Below are positions 19,706-27,954 of a stretch of DNA of 64,000 bases, one piece after another. The first letter of the stretch is position 1, and every line of letters starts with the position of its first letter. Both the position numbers and the translations under genes were made by a program. The DNA is from Vibrio sp. ES.051 (GTDB lineage Bacteria > Pseudomonadota > Gammaproteobacteria > Enterobacterales > Vibrionaceae). Location of the stretch: positions 186,001-250,000 of the forward strand of contig NZ_PDJL01000003.1 in assembly GCF_002563795.1 (NCBI RefSeq). The letters run 5' to 3'. The notes under the pieces were generated by a model, which searched no databases, was not told the DNA's origin, and saw only the letters and a list, made by a program, of their open reading frames with translations.

Positions 19706-20161
19706 ATGGACAAAATTGACAGGCAACTGCTCAGTTTAATGCAAAAAAATGCCACACTGACGACAGCGGAGCTAGCCGATCGAGTAGGGTTATCGGCATC
19801 GCCTTGTGCAAGGCGCATTAAAAGGCTAGAGCAAGAAGGGGTGATCAGCGGCTATCGCGCAATAGTTTCAAGAAGCACAGTAGGTATTGCAATGACTGTT
19901 TTTGTGGAAGTCAGTTTGAATAATCACCAAGCGGCGTCTATTGATGAGTTTGAAAGTGCTATTGTTGAAATGGATGAAGTGATTTCATGTCATGTGGTGT
20001 CGGGAGCATATGATTACTTGCTCGAAGTGGTGAGTAAAGATCTCGCTGGGTACGAGGCGTTTACCCGAAAGCTACAGCGATTAGAAAATGTGAAAGACAT
20101 CCATACACACTTGGCGATGAGGCAAGTGAAAGGAAATGGGAGCGTGCCGATTTATGCGTAA
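19706..20161 (+). CDS. Lrp/AsnC family transcriptional regulator
   Basis: 151 residues: N-terminal helix-turn-helix (MDKIDRQLLSLMQ; LADRVGLSASPCARRIKRLE) and C-terminal RAM/AsnC ligand-binding domain from about 65. Proteins of this type sense amino acids and often control a divergent exporter gene, here the DMT transporter. AGGAAGT precedes ATG 19706; an overlapping ATG at 19702 is out of frame. A methyltransferase gene begins two bases after its stop. Confidence 0.9.
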   Translation: MDKIDRQLLSLMQKNATLTTAELADRVGLSASPCARRIKRLEQEGVISGYRAIVSRSTVGIAMTVFVEVSLNNHQAASIDEFESAIVEMDEVISCHVVSGAYDYLLEVVSKDLAGYEAFTRKLQRLENVKDIHTHLAMRQVKGNGSVPIYA

Positions 20162-20163
20162 GA

Positions 20164-20790
20164 ATGATGAAATTCCTCGATAGACTGAAGATAGCGAATT
20201 ATCACCGCAAGCGGTATCGGCAATTTGGTAACGATAGAGCTAGAGCGCTTGGATGGCAAGACAAGTACAGTCAGATCAGTCGATTTGAAGCGTTGTGTCG
20301 CGGGCTTAATTTAGACGCCACCAGCATTCTAGACATTGGATGCGGTTATGGTGACTTGCTGGAGTTTGTTGAGCTTAGTGGTCAAAGCCCTAAAAGGTAT
20401 ATTGGGATTGATCAGCAAAAGCGATTTGTTTCTGATGCCAGAAAGCGGAACTTCCGCACTCCGAGCGACTTTATATGTGGCGACTTTTCCAGATTCGTTC
20501 TGCCTCGTTGTGATTACGTGTTTGCTTCAGGCTCATTGAATTATCAATCAGCGAATAAAAGTCACACCATTGAAATGATTGAGAAAATGTATTGTGTTGC
20601 TGAAAAGGGATGCGCTTTTAACCTCTTGGATGAAGCCAAGTTACCTAGTATGAGAATGTTAGCGTCGCACAATAAAGAAGGCGTATTGCGTTATTGCCGA
20701 TTGTTATGCCCAGATGCAAAGTTAGTCGAAGGGTATTCAGAGCATGACTTTACCATTGTTATGATCAAAAAAGCGGAATCAGTTTCCTGA
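20164..20790 (+). CDS. Class I SAM-dependent methyltransferase
   Basis: 208 residues. The SAM-binding motif I is ILDIGCGYGDLLEF (about 57-70), followed by an acidic residue after the second strand (YIGIDQQKRFV) and motif VFASGSLNY. The N-terminus is basic (HRKRYRQFGNDRARALGW). Target unknown; the overall shape fits small-molecule rather than rRNA methyltransferases, but that is a guess. It follows the Lrp gene by two bases and is probably co-transcribed. Confidence 0.82.
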   Translation: MMKFLDRLKIANYHRKRYRQFGNDRARALGWQDKYSQISRFEALCRGLNLDATSILDIGCGYGDLLEFVELSGQSPKRYIGIDQQKRFVSDARKRNFRTPSDFICGDFSRFVLPRCDYVFASGSLNYQSANKSHTIEMIEKMYCVAEKGCAFNLLDEAKLPSMRMLASHNKEGVLRYCRLLCPDAKLVEGYSEHDFTIVMIKKAESVS

Positions 20791-20798
20791 CTCCGCTT
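20771..20798 (+). terminator. Probable terminator overlapping the methyltransferase stop
   Basis: A 12-base stem with one mismatch (AAGCGGAATCAG with CTGACTCCGCTT) and a TTTC loop; the stop codon lies within it. The tail CATAAATTTTTA is only partly T-rich. Confidence 0.5.
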
Positions 20799-20814
20799 CA
20801 TAAATTTTTAAGCC

Positions 20815-21045
20815 TTATTGGTGTCTGTAATGCGAGATTACACAATTACCAGTGTATCTATCAACTTTGAATGAGAATGCAGCGGAATGGTACTCCCTCC
20901 CATCACTCCATATTGTTTCTCCGAAGATTTTACAAAGGTCCAAGTCATTGATTGAACCGAACTCTTTTACGTGCCTAACTACTGACAAAAACTTGGCGTT
21001 GGTAGTATTAGGACAATCCCTGTAACTTAATCGATTGATAACCAT
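20815..21045 (-). CDS. Small hypothetical protein
   Basis: 76 residues from ATG 21045 (84 from a TTG at 21069; neither has a good ribosome binding site). It contains three cysteines and a segment FSFKVDRYTGNCVISHYRHQ at the end. No signal peptide, no family recognised. The surrounding DNA is AT-rich. It may be real but its expression signals are weak. Confidence 0.45.
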   Translation of the reverse strand: MVINRLSYRDCPNTTNAKFLSVVRHVKEFGSINDLDLCKIFGETIWSDGREYHSAAFSFKVDRYTGNCVISHYRHQ

Positions 21046-21343
21046 TGTTATAGTATCATCTCCAGCCAAATGTGACTTTTTATTAAATTTTATGAATGGC
21101 TAACCTAACCAAAAATTGTCCATAAGTAAAGCATTATTGTGACCTATGTCTCTATAAGTTAGCTGGCTTGGTTATGGTTTAGTCAAGTTTGTTAAAAGGA
21201 ATCGTCTCAATTTTTACATACTAAACTGAGCGAGTATAAATCTGACTTAAAAGTACGAATTGCGTCCAATGCTGAAGTGAAAGTATGATACCGGAGTTTC
21301 ACTCTGGAGACACTTTTAGAAGATATTGCTTCTGCGACTGGGC

Positions 21344-21898
21344 TTATTTCGACACATCTTGTGCATACTGCAAAGCACGAGCTTCTTTGTCGTATTGTTG
21401 AGCTAGTGCCAAATACTGCGAAGAGAGGCGGGTATAATCATCTGCCAATTGCAGAGCGTTCGTGTGGTACCACTCTGCGCTGATCTGATTGGTGATCGCA
21501 ACCTCATTTGACTCGAGGCATTTTTGAGCGAGTTTCTTCCAGCTATTCGCAGACCACTTCGATTGAGTACTGAATGTGATCAGTTCGTTGGCTGTGTCTG
21601 TTAGCTCCTCGCGATATTGAATTGATGCTTTTAATTGGCTTTGAAATACGTTTTTGTTGGATTGGGAACGCCAAAGCAAAACGAGTTCATGCAGTGAAAA
21701 TATTTGTGACAATAACTGGCGCTGATTATGATCGGCTAAAAGTGTATTGAATACTTTAACATGTTTATTGTAATTGGACTCTAAACGATTGAATTGGGTA
21801 AGATTGTCATTCCATGACGATTCGGTACATTGAATATTGGCATACCCTAAAGTAGGGAACAAAAGAAACAGCAGTATCCAATTGAGTTTGTTGATCAT
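21344..21898 (-). CDS. Exported hypothetical protein
   Basis: 184 residues. A clear signal peptide (MINKLNWILLFLLFPTLGYA) is followed by a mature region that is mostly helical, polar and rich in Gln, Leu and Ser, with two cysteines (ESSWNDNL is preceded by one, QKCLES contains the other) that could form a disulfide in the periplasm. I do not recognise the family. It is divergent from the SH3-type gene at 22001 and lies beside a copy of the TATACCCAAATAACC repeat. Confidence 0.72.
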   Translation of the reverse strand: MINKLNWILLFLLFPTLGYANIQCTESSWNDNLTQFNRLESNYNKHVKVFNTLLADHNQRQLLSQIFSLHELVLLWRSQSNKNVFQSQLKASIQYREELTDTANELITFSTQSKWSANSWKKLAQKCLESNEVAITNQISAEWYHTNALQLADDYTRLSSQYLALAQQYDKEARALQYAQDVSK

Positions 21899-21934
21899 TA
21901 TCGCTCGCGTAAGTTAACTGATCCTTTTTGAGTA

Positions 21935-21949
21935 TATACCCAAATAACC
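21935..21949 (+). repeat. Interspersed repeat, copy TATACCCAAATAACC
   Basis: Fifteen bases identical to the copy at 39489-39503 and near-identical to those at 55765-55779 (reverse) and 62493-62507. It lies in the gap between divergent genes. Confidence 0.6.
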
Positions 21950-22000
21950 GCGGCATGATTGTTCTTAGCGAGATAAGCATAAAGAATACAAAGGAAAAAA

Positions 22001-22672
22001 ATGAAAAAAATTCTCACCGCAGTGGTGGTCATTTTGTTACTCAGTGGTATCGGCGCGGGTTATTACTTCTTATTTATGCAGAAAGATGCAGCAGAAGAGC
22101 CTGCGGCCACTCAAGAGGAAAACGCACCAGTAGAACAGGAACGGCCGTTAAAGCCCATTGTGGATTTGGATCCCGAGCCACCTGAAGTGACGGAATATTA
22201 TGTTATCAAACGTCGAATCAACGCTCACAATAAACCAGATGACAATGCTTTGGTTGTCGATACTTTGTATAAGGGAGAAAAAGTATCGGTGCTAGAAAAA
22301 GTCAAAGGCTGGTATCGTATTTCAGGTTATCTTGTCTACAAAGAAGGGGGACAAGAAACGGCAGAATGGCTCAATGCCGAAGGACTCTCTGACGCAGAGC
22401 CTGTCATCAAGGAGCAGGAACGGTTAGAAATACTTGATGGCTATTTACAGAAGTCGGATGATTTGAGAGTCCACTTGGATATCTTCCGTATTAAAACACA
22501 ACAGTTGCTAAATGACGAAACCTGCGATCCGAGTGACTTTGAAGAGCTCGGTGGCTGGGTTCGCTCTGTCACCTATAACCAACGTAATGTTTACTTTATT
22601 TACTGTGGTGGGTTGGAACAAGAAAACAAAATTTATCTAGATGTCGATAAAGGTGAGATCTTTTACCGTTAG
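22001..22672 (+). CDS. Membrane-anchored protein with bacterial SH3 domain
   Basis: 223 residues. An N-terminal transmembrane anchor (ILTAVVVILLLSGIGAGYYF) is followed by an acidic, proline-rich linker (about 27-60) and a bacterial SH3-like domain at about 64-125 (INAHNKPDDNALVVDTLYKG; GWYRISGYL). The C-terminal part carries two cysteines (ETCDPSDF and YFIYCGG). SH3-like domains of this kind often bind cell-wall peptides. Function otherwise unknown. AAGGAAAAAA precedes ATG 22001. Confidence 0.75.
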   Translation: MKKILTAVVVILLLSGIGAGYYFLFMQKDAAEEPAATQEENAPVEQERPLKPIVDLDPEPPEVTEYYVIKRRINAHNKPDDNALVVDTLYKGEKVSVLEKVKGWYRISGYLVYKEGGQETAEWLNAEGLSDAEPVIKEQERLEILDGYLQKSDDLRVHLDIFRIKTQQLLNDETCDPSDFEELGGWVRSVTYNQRNVYFIYCGGLEQENKIYLDVDKGEIFYR

Positions 22673-22745
22673 CTGGGTTTGAGGCGTTATTCAGATAGAA
22701 AGTCTGCTTTTTAAGCATCAAGAAAGGGTTGGTTAAATGAACGCT

Positions 22746-22783
22746 ATGTACAGACCGAGCCAATATTGACTCGGTCTGTACAT
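22746..22783. terminator. Hairpin between convergent genes
   Basis: A perfect 14-bp stem (ATGTACAGACCGAG with CTCGGTCTGTACAT) and a 10-base loop. It has no T run on either side, but its place between convergent genes suggests a two-way transcription stop. Confidence 0.55.
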
Positions 22784-22789
22784 TCAGAG

Positions 22790-23833
22790 CTAGAAATTTG
22801 CGTTAGTTTGTGAACCAGCCGTTACGTTTAGCCCGCTCGTCGATTTATAAATGCTAAAGGTTTCGTCTGCGACAATGCCTTCTTCAGCATCGTCGTTTGC
22901 GGTACAGGTATAGCCCACAGAGTAAGTGCCGGGCTGCACAAAACCAAATTCATATTCGTAATTCGTATCATCAATATCAAGAACGACATTGGCTGCAGCA
23001 ATCGGCATCTCTTGACCTTCTACACCAGCAAGCGGCCCCATATTGTCTTTTAAGATATTTCCAGCATACAAGTAAACGGCGTGTACATACCCATTATTAC
23101 TTAGTGTATCGGTTTCACAGTTTTGGTAGTTTAAGGTTGTCACGTCCCCCTCAATCTCACCTGTTGTGACGGTATTAATCAAAGTGACGGAAGTGCGTTG
23201 AATGCTGTATCCCTCGTTTTGACTTGTCCCGTCTTTTAACCCTCGACGTAGGTCAAACTCAACCACGAATTCATTATTGTCCGGATTAACCGCAAAAGTG
23301 TCGTTAAAGAACAGTACGCCGGTGTTCGGTTCTTTTCCGACGCCTTGTGGACATGCACCATCGCCTTTCACTGTCAAGGGAATCTGGTTCCCTGTCGCTT
23401 CATCAACGACGTAAGACGGGTAATTGGGGTGGGCGCCATCGTGAGCAAATACGCAAAGCTTGTAGTTGCCAATGGGTATTGCTTCATCATCAATGAGATC
23501 TTGTGCATCACTGCCTTGAAAGTTGAGTAAGTTAACGCTTAAAGGTAATGGTTTTTCGTTTGCTGCAAGAGGATTGCCATTTTCATCTACCCAGTTGCCT
23601 TCATCATCGGTTTTATACACATTGAATATTTGTGGTGTGCCTTCATCAACATCAATGGGAAGAAACGCGACTTTGTTATATGTGATCACCACTTTAGATA
23701 GGTCGTCAACAGGGGCATCGGATACAGATAACGTCACCGGTGTCATGGTACTGACAGAATCACTGTCTGAATTACAGCCAATAAGTGCGACGGTCACTGC
23801 TGCACTGATTAAGCCCATTTTTATGCTATTCAT
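22790..23833 (-). CDS. DUF4382 domain lipoprotein
   Basis: 347 residues from ATG 23833, which has AAGG 8 bases upstream; the frame is open 30 codons further but without a sensible signal. The N-terminus is a lipoprotein signal with lipobox LIGC at about residues 16-19. A DUF4382 domain follows (VTLSVSDAPVDDLSKVVITY), then an acidic, beta-rich region with several cysteines (NYQNCETD; VGYTCTAND). It is probably anchored in the outer membrane. Function unknown; proteins of this family in other bacteria are also uncharacterised. Confidence 0.82.
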   Translation of the reverse strand: MNSIKMGLISAAVTVALIGCNSDSDSVSTMTPVTLSVSDAPVDDLSKVVITYNKVAFLPIDVDEGTPQIFNVYKTDDEGNWVDENGNPLAANEKPLPLSVNLLNFQGSDAQDLIDDEAIPIGNYKLCVFAHDGAHPNYPSYVVDEATGNQIPLTVKGDGACPQGVGKEPNTGVLFFNDTFAVNPDNNEFVVEFDLRRGLKDGTSQNEGYSIQRTSVTLINTVTTGEIEGDVTTLNYQNCETDTLSNNGYVHAVYLYAGNILKDNMGPLAGVEGQEMPIAAANVVLDIDDTNYEYEFGFVQPGTYSVGYTCTANDDAEEGIVADETFSIYKSTSGLNVTAGSQTNANF

Positions 23834-24070
23834 TGGATTTGCCTTGTGCCTTTTTGTAAGGAGAGTATTAAATGTAGTCGATAATTGACCAAAATAGAGT
23901 GGTGAGAAGTGAGCATACCGCATGCTAAAGAGAAGGAAGACACTTGAAAGCGTTCAGTAAAAGTGTGCTCAAATCGACGATATAGTGCTCAATGAAGTGC
24001 TATGGTTAATAATGTGTCGCTCGAAAAAAGAGCGGAGATATACATTAACAACGCTAGCCAAGAGGTCTCT

Positions 24071-24310
24071 ATGTTAGGTGAAAATCACTCATTAACTCAT
24101 GAATTTCCGGAACATTTGGATACCATCACTCAGCTCACAGAAAACGATGCGTCATTTGCTGAAACCGTTAAAAACTATAATGCGTTAGATAAGAAAATCC
24201 GCGTACTAGAACTGCAAGGAAATCCGATTGATGACCATGAAATGAACGTGTTAAAACTCAATCGAGCAGAGCTAAAAGATTGGCTCCATTCAAAAATCAT
24301 GAGTGCTTAG
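24071..24310 (+). CDS. YdcH/DUF465 family protein
   Basis: 79 residues, helical and highly charged, matching the DUF465 pattern (HSLTHEFPEH near the start, DKKIRVLE and LNRAELKDWL later). The family is small and cytoplasmic, with no known function. AGAGG lies 5-6 bases before ATG 24071; the open frame extends 23 codons upstream without family similarity. Confidence 0.8.
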   Translation: MLGENHSLTHEFPEHLDTITQLTENDASFAETVKNYNALDKKIRVLELQGNPIDDHEMNVLKLNRAELKDWLHSKIMSA

Positions 24311-24323
24311 TGACGCAATAATT

Positions 24324-24347
24324 ACCGGCTCGTGTATGTGAGCCGGT
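24324..24347. terminator. Hairpin between convergent genes
   Basis: ACCGGCTC / GAGCCGGT, 8 bp with an 8-base loop. Flanking T runs are short, so it is a modest terminator candidate for either gene. Confidence 0.45.
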
Positions 24348-24364
24348 TAAGCAACGCTTAAGGC

Positions 24365-25018
24365 TTAGTCTATTGGCAGATGCCCAGTTTTTACCCAAAT
24401 GACCGTTTCTTCCTCAACATAAGGAAAGTGTTCGCTCTGATGTGGGTTTCGTACCCAAGTATGTTTTGAATAGCTTCCGTTCTCGTCTTTAAATTCTCCA
24501 AGTAAGACAAAGATCTCTTCGCCACCAAAGTGACGATGCGGTTGAAACTTCTCACCCTTCGGCCATTTCACTAGCGCAACGTGCTCGTGTTCAAAGTTAT
24601 GCAGTGGCATTACTTGCAATCCGCCAATACCGGGCAGCCATTGAGCTTTATTAGTCTTGATGCACACTGTTTCAAGATCATGAGGTGCGAACTGGTTGAG
24701 CTTGACCAAGATTACACAACCTTCTCTACTAAAGGGCGCATGTTGGCTACCCGGAGGATTACGCAAATAAGTCCCCGCTGGGTAGTCACCATTTTCATCA
24801 GAAAAGACACCTTCCAATACCAATATTTCTTCGCCAAACGGGTGAGAGTGGGTCGTGAATTGTGAGTGAGGTTCATACTTCACGACGCTGGTGGTGTATC
24901 CGGACTCTTTTGCTTCTCTCTCCAATGGTTTACGCCAAACCCCAGTAGCAGGGCTGGAAACCCAATCTTGCTTATCTGTGTCGACAACAATTCTTTGAGA
25001 AAAATCCATATTTAACAT
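24365..25018 (-). CDS. ChrR-like double-cupin protein
   Basis: 217 residues with two cupin units: the first has THSHPFGEEILVLEG (about 55-70) with the metal-binding His and Glu, the second has PHRHFGGEEIFVLLGEF (about 160-176). This matches the cupin part of ChrR, the zinc anti-sigma factor, but the N-terminal anti-sigma domain is missing, so it is not expected to bind a sigma factor. Possibly a metal-dependent enzyme for reactive or acetyl-type small molecules; that is a guess. Confidence 0.8.
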   Translation of the reverse strand: MLNMDFSQRIVVDTDKQDWVSSPATGVWRKPLEREAKESGYTTSVVKYEPHSQFTTHSHPFGEEILVLEGVFSDENGDYPAGTYLRNPPGSQHAPFSREGCVILVKLNQFAPHDLETVCIKTNKAQWLPGIGGLQVMPLHNFEHEHVALVKWPKGEKFQPHRHFGGEEIFVLLGEFKDENGSYSKHTWVRNPHQSEHFPYVEEETVIWVKTGHLPID

Positions 25019-25158
25019 GCTGAAATTCCGTTGATTATATGGTGTAAATAATGCACTGATCCTGTGTTGCTCTACTTCAAATTCATGTCAGTGTAACGAA
25101 CATTAGAATCAACTAAGCTTGTGCGAGCAGTTAAGCTAAAAATGGCCTAATAAAAATA

Positions 25159-25183
25159 AAGCCAGTCACTTACTGACTGGCTT
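25159..25183 (-). terminator. Rho-independent terminator of the azurin gene
   Basis: Perfect 10-bp stem AAGCCAGTCA / TGACTGGCTT with a 5-base loop; on the minus strand the tail is TTATTTTTA. Confidence 0.85.
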
Positions 25184-25233
25184 GGCGAAAGCTTTTCTCT
25201 TAGTAACGGTTTACCAGAAATCGACTTACGTTC

Positions 25234-25686
25234 TTATTTGAATTCAAACTTACCCTGCATGACTGCCCAGTGTCCAGGGAATGAACAGAAGAATGAGTAA
25301 TCATCGCCCGCGTTCATTTTTTCTGTGCTGAAGGTGATGCTTGTGCTTTCTCCACCGCCAATCACTTTTGTGTAAGCATAAACACGATCGTCGTTTGGCT
25401 TCACGTAGTTGTTTTCTGCACCTGCGGCCATTCCATCAGTGCCTACCGCTTGAAGGTTGGCAGTGTCTGCGATCACTACGTTATGACCCATAGATTGTGC
25501 CGGCATTTTGCCAGTGTGGTTTAGCGTCAGTTTTACTTCTTCACAAGTGGCTGGCACGCTAAGCGTTTTAGTAGAAAATTGCATCATATCGTTAGCATCC
25601 AACGAGACTTCACACTCGGCATTAGCTTGTGCGCCAAAACTCATTCCCACAAGTGCGAAGGTTGCAGCTAATAAACGTAAAGACAT
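25234..25686 (-). CDS. azu: Azurin, periplasmic blue copper protein
   Basis: 150 residues: signal peptide (MSLRLLAATFALVGMSFGAQ, cleavage near ANA) and a mature azurin. Copper ligands are visible: His in SMGHNVV, and Cys, His and Met in FFCSFPGHWAVMQGKF. The conserved N-terminal disulfide cysteines are present (AECEV and ATCEEV). It carries single electrons in the periplasm, usually in redox stress or anaerobic respiration chains. GGAGAG precedes ATG 25686; an upstream in-frame ATG at 25737 is rejected because it would bury the signal peptide. Confidence 0.94.
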   Translation of the reverse strand: MSLRLLAATFALVGMSFGAQANAECEVSLDANDMMQFSTKTLSVPATCEEVKLTLNHTGKMPAQSMGHNVVIADTANLQAVGTDGMAAGAENNYVKPNDDRVYAYTKVIGGGESTSITFSTEKMNAGDDYSFFCSFPGHWAVMQGKFEFK

Positions 25687-26018
25687 ATAACACTCTCCAT
25701 TATGTATTTTGGTCTGACTTGGATTAATATCATCCAATAGTTCTCATTATCAGTCAAATCTCGCTTTAAAAACGTGCTTCAACCGGAAAATTGACGCTTT
25801 ATTACAAAGTTAAGAAATCATAACGTTGTACTGATTGATTGTATTATTTGATCACTCAGGGATCTTATTTCACACCGCAGCGTGAGTTGTATCGAACAGA
25901 ACAGAGAACAAAGAACAAAGAACAAAGTGCAGGGGGTAATAATAGCGGTGTCCAACAGAAGCCAAAAAAGTAATGTTCGTAGAATCATGTCCCTTCTGAC
26001 TACTAGTAGGGAGAGAAA
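25687..26018. other. Intergenic region upstream of azurin
   Basis: About 330 AT-rich bases with the azurin promoter. It contains a tandem run of the heptamer AGAACAA (25905-25927, three full copies and a part). I see no gene. Confidence 0.4.
25905..25927 (+). repeat. Tandem heptamer AGAACAA, about 3.3 copies
   Basis: Three exact copies at 25905, 25912 and 25919, then AG. A run like this can change in copy number by slippage; it is too far from the start of either gene to be an obvious switch. Confidence 0.7.
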
Positions 26019-26043
26019 AAAGCTCAGTCAGTGACTGAGCTTT
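26019..26043. terminator. Bidirectional terminator
   Basis: AAAGCTCAGTCA and TGACTGAGCTTT form a 12-bp stem around a single base; the left flank is a run of A, so on the minus strand it ends in T and stops the HAD gene. Confidence 0.82.
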
Positions 26044-26061
26044 CTGTAAGAAGGTTGAGGG

Positions 26062-26712
26062 TTAGCACGTTTGTTTCAACGTATTTAACACATCATGCAA
26101 TGAAGGCACAATCGCATGACCAAATTGGCGCACTTCTTCACAAGGTTCGACCAAATCAGGGATTTGATAGGTGATCATGTTCGCTGCGATCGCTGCGCGA
26201 ACCCCATTATTGGAATCTTCAAAAGCCAAACACTGACTTGGTTCTACGCCTAGACGGTCTGCCGCTAATAAATAAATTTCTGGGGCTGGTTTACCATGGC
26301 TCACTTCACAACCTGTCGTTAGGTTGTCGACGTATTTACTCAAGCCCGCGAATTCCAGTTTGATCTTCGCCACTTCTTTTTCTGTAGAAGTCGCTACCGC
26401 GATGGGTAAACCTTGAGCTTTTAGCCATTCTAAAAGCTCTACCACTCCTTCTTTGACTGGGATGGCTTGGTGTTTTACCACTGCGTTGTAACGAGTGCGC
26501 CATTCTTGATGTAAACGCTCAAGGTTCTCGCCATAGGCTTTACGGAAAATCGTCTCAATACCCGCCGCATTACGGCCAATAATTGATAAGTAGACATCAT
26601 CATAAAATGGTAGGTCTTGTTCTTCACACGCTTCTTTAAAAACACGCATACAGACGCGCTCAGTATCAAGAAGCAAGCCATCCATATCAAAAATAGCAGC
26701 TTGGTAGTTCAT
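26062..26712 (-). CDS. HAD-superfamily hydrolase (beta-phosphoglucomutase-like)
   Basis: 216 residues from ATG 26712. HAD motifs in order: I DMDGLLLDTE (residues 8-17), II VATSTEKE (about 107), III and IV around GKPAPEIYLLAADRLG and AFEDSNNGV. The cap domain sits between I and II. It belongs to the phosphatase / beta-phosphoglucomutase group acting on sugar phosphates or nucleotides. An in-frame ATG at 26766 would put 18 unconserved residues ahead of motif I. Confidence 0.86.
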   Translation of the reverse strand: MNYQAAIFDMDGLLLDTERVCMRVFKEACEEQDLPFYDDVYLSIIGRNAAGIETIFRKAYGENLERLHQEWRTRYNAVVKHQAIPVKEGVVELLEWLKAQGLPIAVATSTEKEVAKIKLEFAGLSKYVDNLTTGCEVSHGKPAPEIYLLAADRLGVEPSQCLAFEDSNNGVRAAIAANMITYQIPDLVEPCEEVRQFGHAIVPSLHDVLNTLKQTC

Positions 26713-27182
26713 TACATTACAGACTTGTTGAGTGAGGGAACATATTCTGGCATAAGCCGACGTCATTTTCTCGGAAATTTACTTTTCTGTTTGCTGCAGC
26801 TGTATAAAGCGGATGCGGTCTTATTCGATAGGGTGACTTTATGGCTCTAAAAAATGGTGACAGCGCAGCGTATATCATTCTGATTCATCAATATTATTTC
26901 TATTGATTTTGTTTATTTTTCTGCTGATCCATTATAAATATTGATTACTTAAATGCTGTAGATTATTCCCGTAGAGTTTTTATAAAAACTACCTCTATTT
27001 AAAGCGTGAAACTTGTCGTAATTAATCACTTGGTTTTTAGGTTCTTGAGTTGAATGGTTTTTTTATCACTACAATAGATGTGGTTTAAGGTATGAATATC
27101 TCGATAACCATTCCTTCAAGCTTAAAGAGTGTAGAACGTTTTAATGAAGTACGAAGTGAGTGGTTTGTATTGGAGTTTAAGG
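26713..27182. other. Intergenic region between divergent genes
   Basis: About 470 AT-rich bases, with promoters for the leftward HAD gene and the rightward lipoprotein. The palindrome GTTTTTATAAAAAC lies at 26976-26989. No gene is evident. Confidence 0.4.
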
Positions 27183-27878
27183 ATGAAGTTTAAAGTCGGT
27201 TTAATATCCGCCGCTATTTTATTATCTGGGTGCGCGACTCAAAAAATGGTTTTCCCGACACAAAACACATTAACCATTACAGGCAATACGTTGGTGTACG
27301 ACGGCATGATTACCGGGGATGCCGTGCTCGAAGCCATAAGAATGGTGAATGATAGTGACCAGAAAGTGACAACATTGCGCATTACCAGTAGTGGTGGTGA
27401 TATTGGCGTCGGGATCGAGTTTGGTCACTTCATAAAAAACAACGATATGGATGTGGTCGTCAGCCAATTGTGTTTTTCTGCTTGCGCGAGTTACATATTG
27501 CCTGCGGCGAAAAGTGTGGTGATTGGAAAAGATGCGCTTATTGGGTGGCATGGTGGCGCTAATCAGAGTGACGAGATGTGGGATCAATCGGTTCCTTCAC
27601 AATTCGAAAAACAGTTTTATCGCTATCTCACTCGCTTACGAATTAAAGAGGCAGAGTTCTACAACAAAGTAGGAGTGGACCCAAATATTACCGTTTATGG
27701 GCATACGAGAACTAATACATGTCAACGTTCAACGCTCGCGAATGGTTGGTATTACACCGAATCTGATATGCGGTACATGGGAATTAAGAACCTGACTGTA
27801 CAAGGTGAATTACTGGATACCTTGAACTACAACAACAGCGAGATTAATTCTTGTTTGATGCCGCAAATATTTAATTAA
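27183..27878 (+). CDS. Lipoprotein with ClpP/crotonase-like fold (COG3904 type)
   Basis: 231 residues. A lipoprotein signal ends in LSGC (about residues 14-17). The rest resembles the predicted periplasmic ClpP-like proteins: ITSSGGDIGVGIEFGHFI corresponds to the oxyanion-loop segment and LCFSACASYIL places a serine where ClpP has its nucleophile; a histidine follows in LIGWHGGANQ. This would make it a membrane-attached serine protease or peptidase, unproven. Five or so cysteines are present. GGAG lies 8 bases before ATG 27183; an in-frame ATG at 27144 is less likely. Confidence 0.75.
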   Translation: MKFKVGLISAAILLSGCATQKMVFPTQNTLTITGNTLVYDGMITGDAVLEAIRMVNDSDQKVTTLRITSSGGDIGVGIEFGHFIKNNDMDVVVSQLCFSACASYILPAAKSVVIGKDALIGWHGGANQSDEMWDQSVPSQFEKQFYRYLTRLRIKEAEFYNKVGVDPNITVYGHTRTNTCQRSTLANGWYYTESDMRYMGIKNLTVQGELLDTLNYNNSEINSCLMPQIFN

Positions 27879-27912
27879 TTATCACCGCCACAAAAATCAC
27901 TCTAATGAAAAG

Positions 27913-27946
27913 AAAACGCCTCGCTTAAATTGCGAGGCGTTTTTTC
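27913..27946. terminator. Bidirectional terminator
   Basis: Perfect 12-bp stem AAAACGCCTCGC / GCGAGGCGTTTT with a 7-base loop and T and A runs at the ends, between convergent genes. Confidence 0.9.
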
Positions 27947-27954
27947 AACTTGAA

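Noticed and set aside
25905..25927. Tandem heptamer as a CRISPR-like or phase-variation element
   Set aside because: Three short copies without spacers, no cas genes, and not in a coding start or promoter spacer that I can identify.
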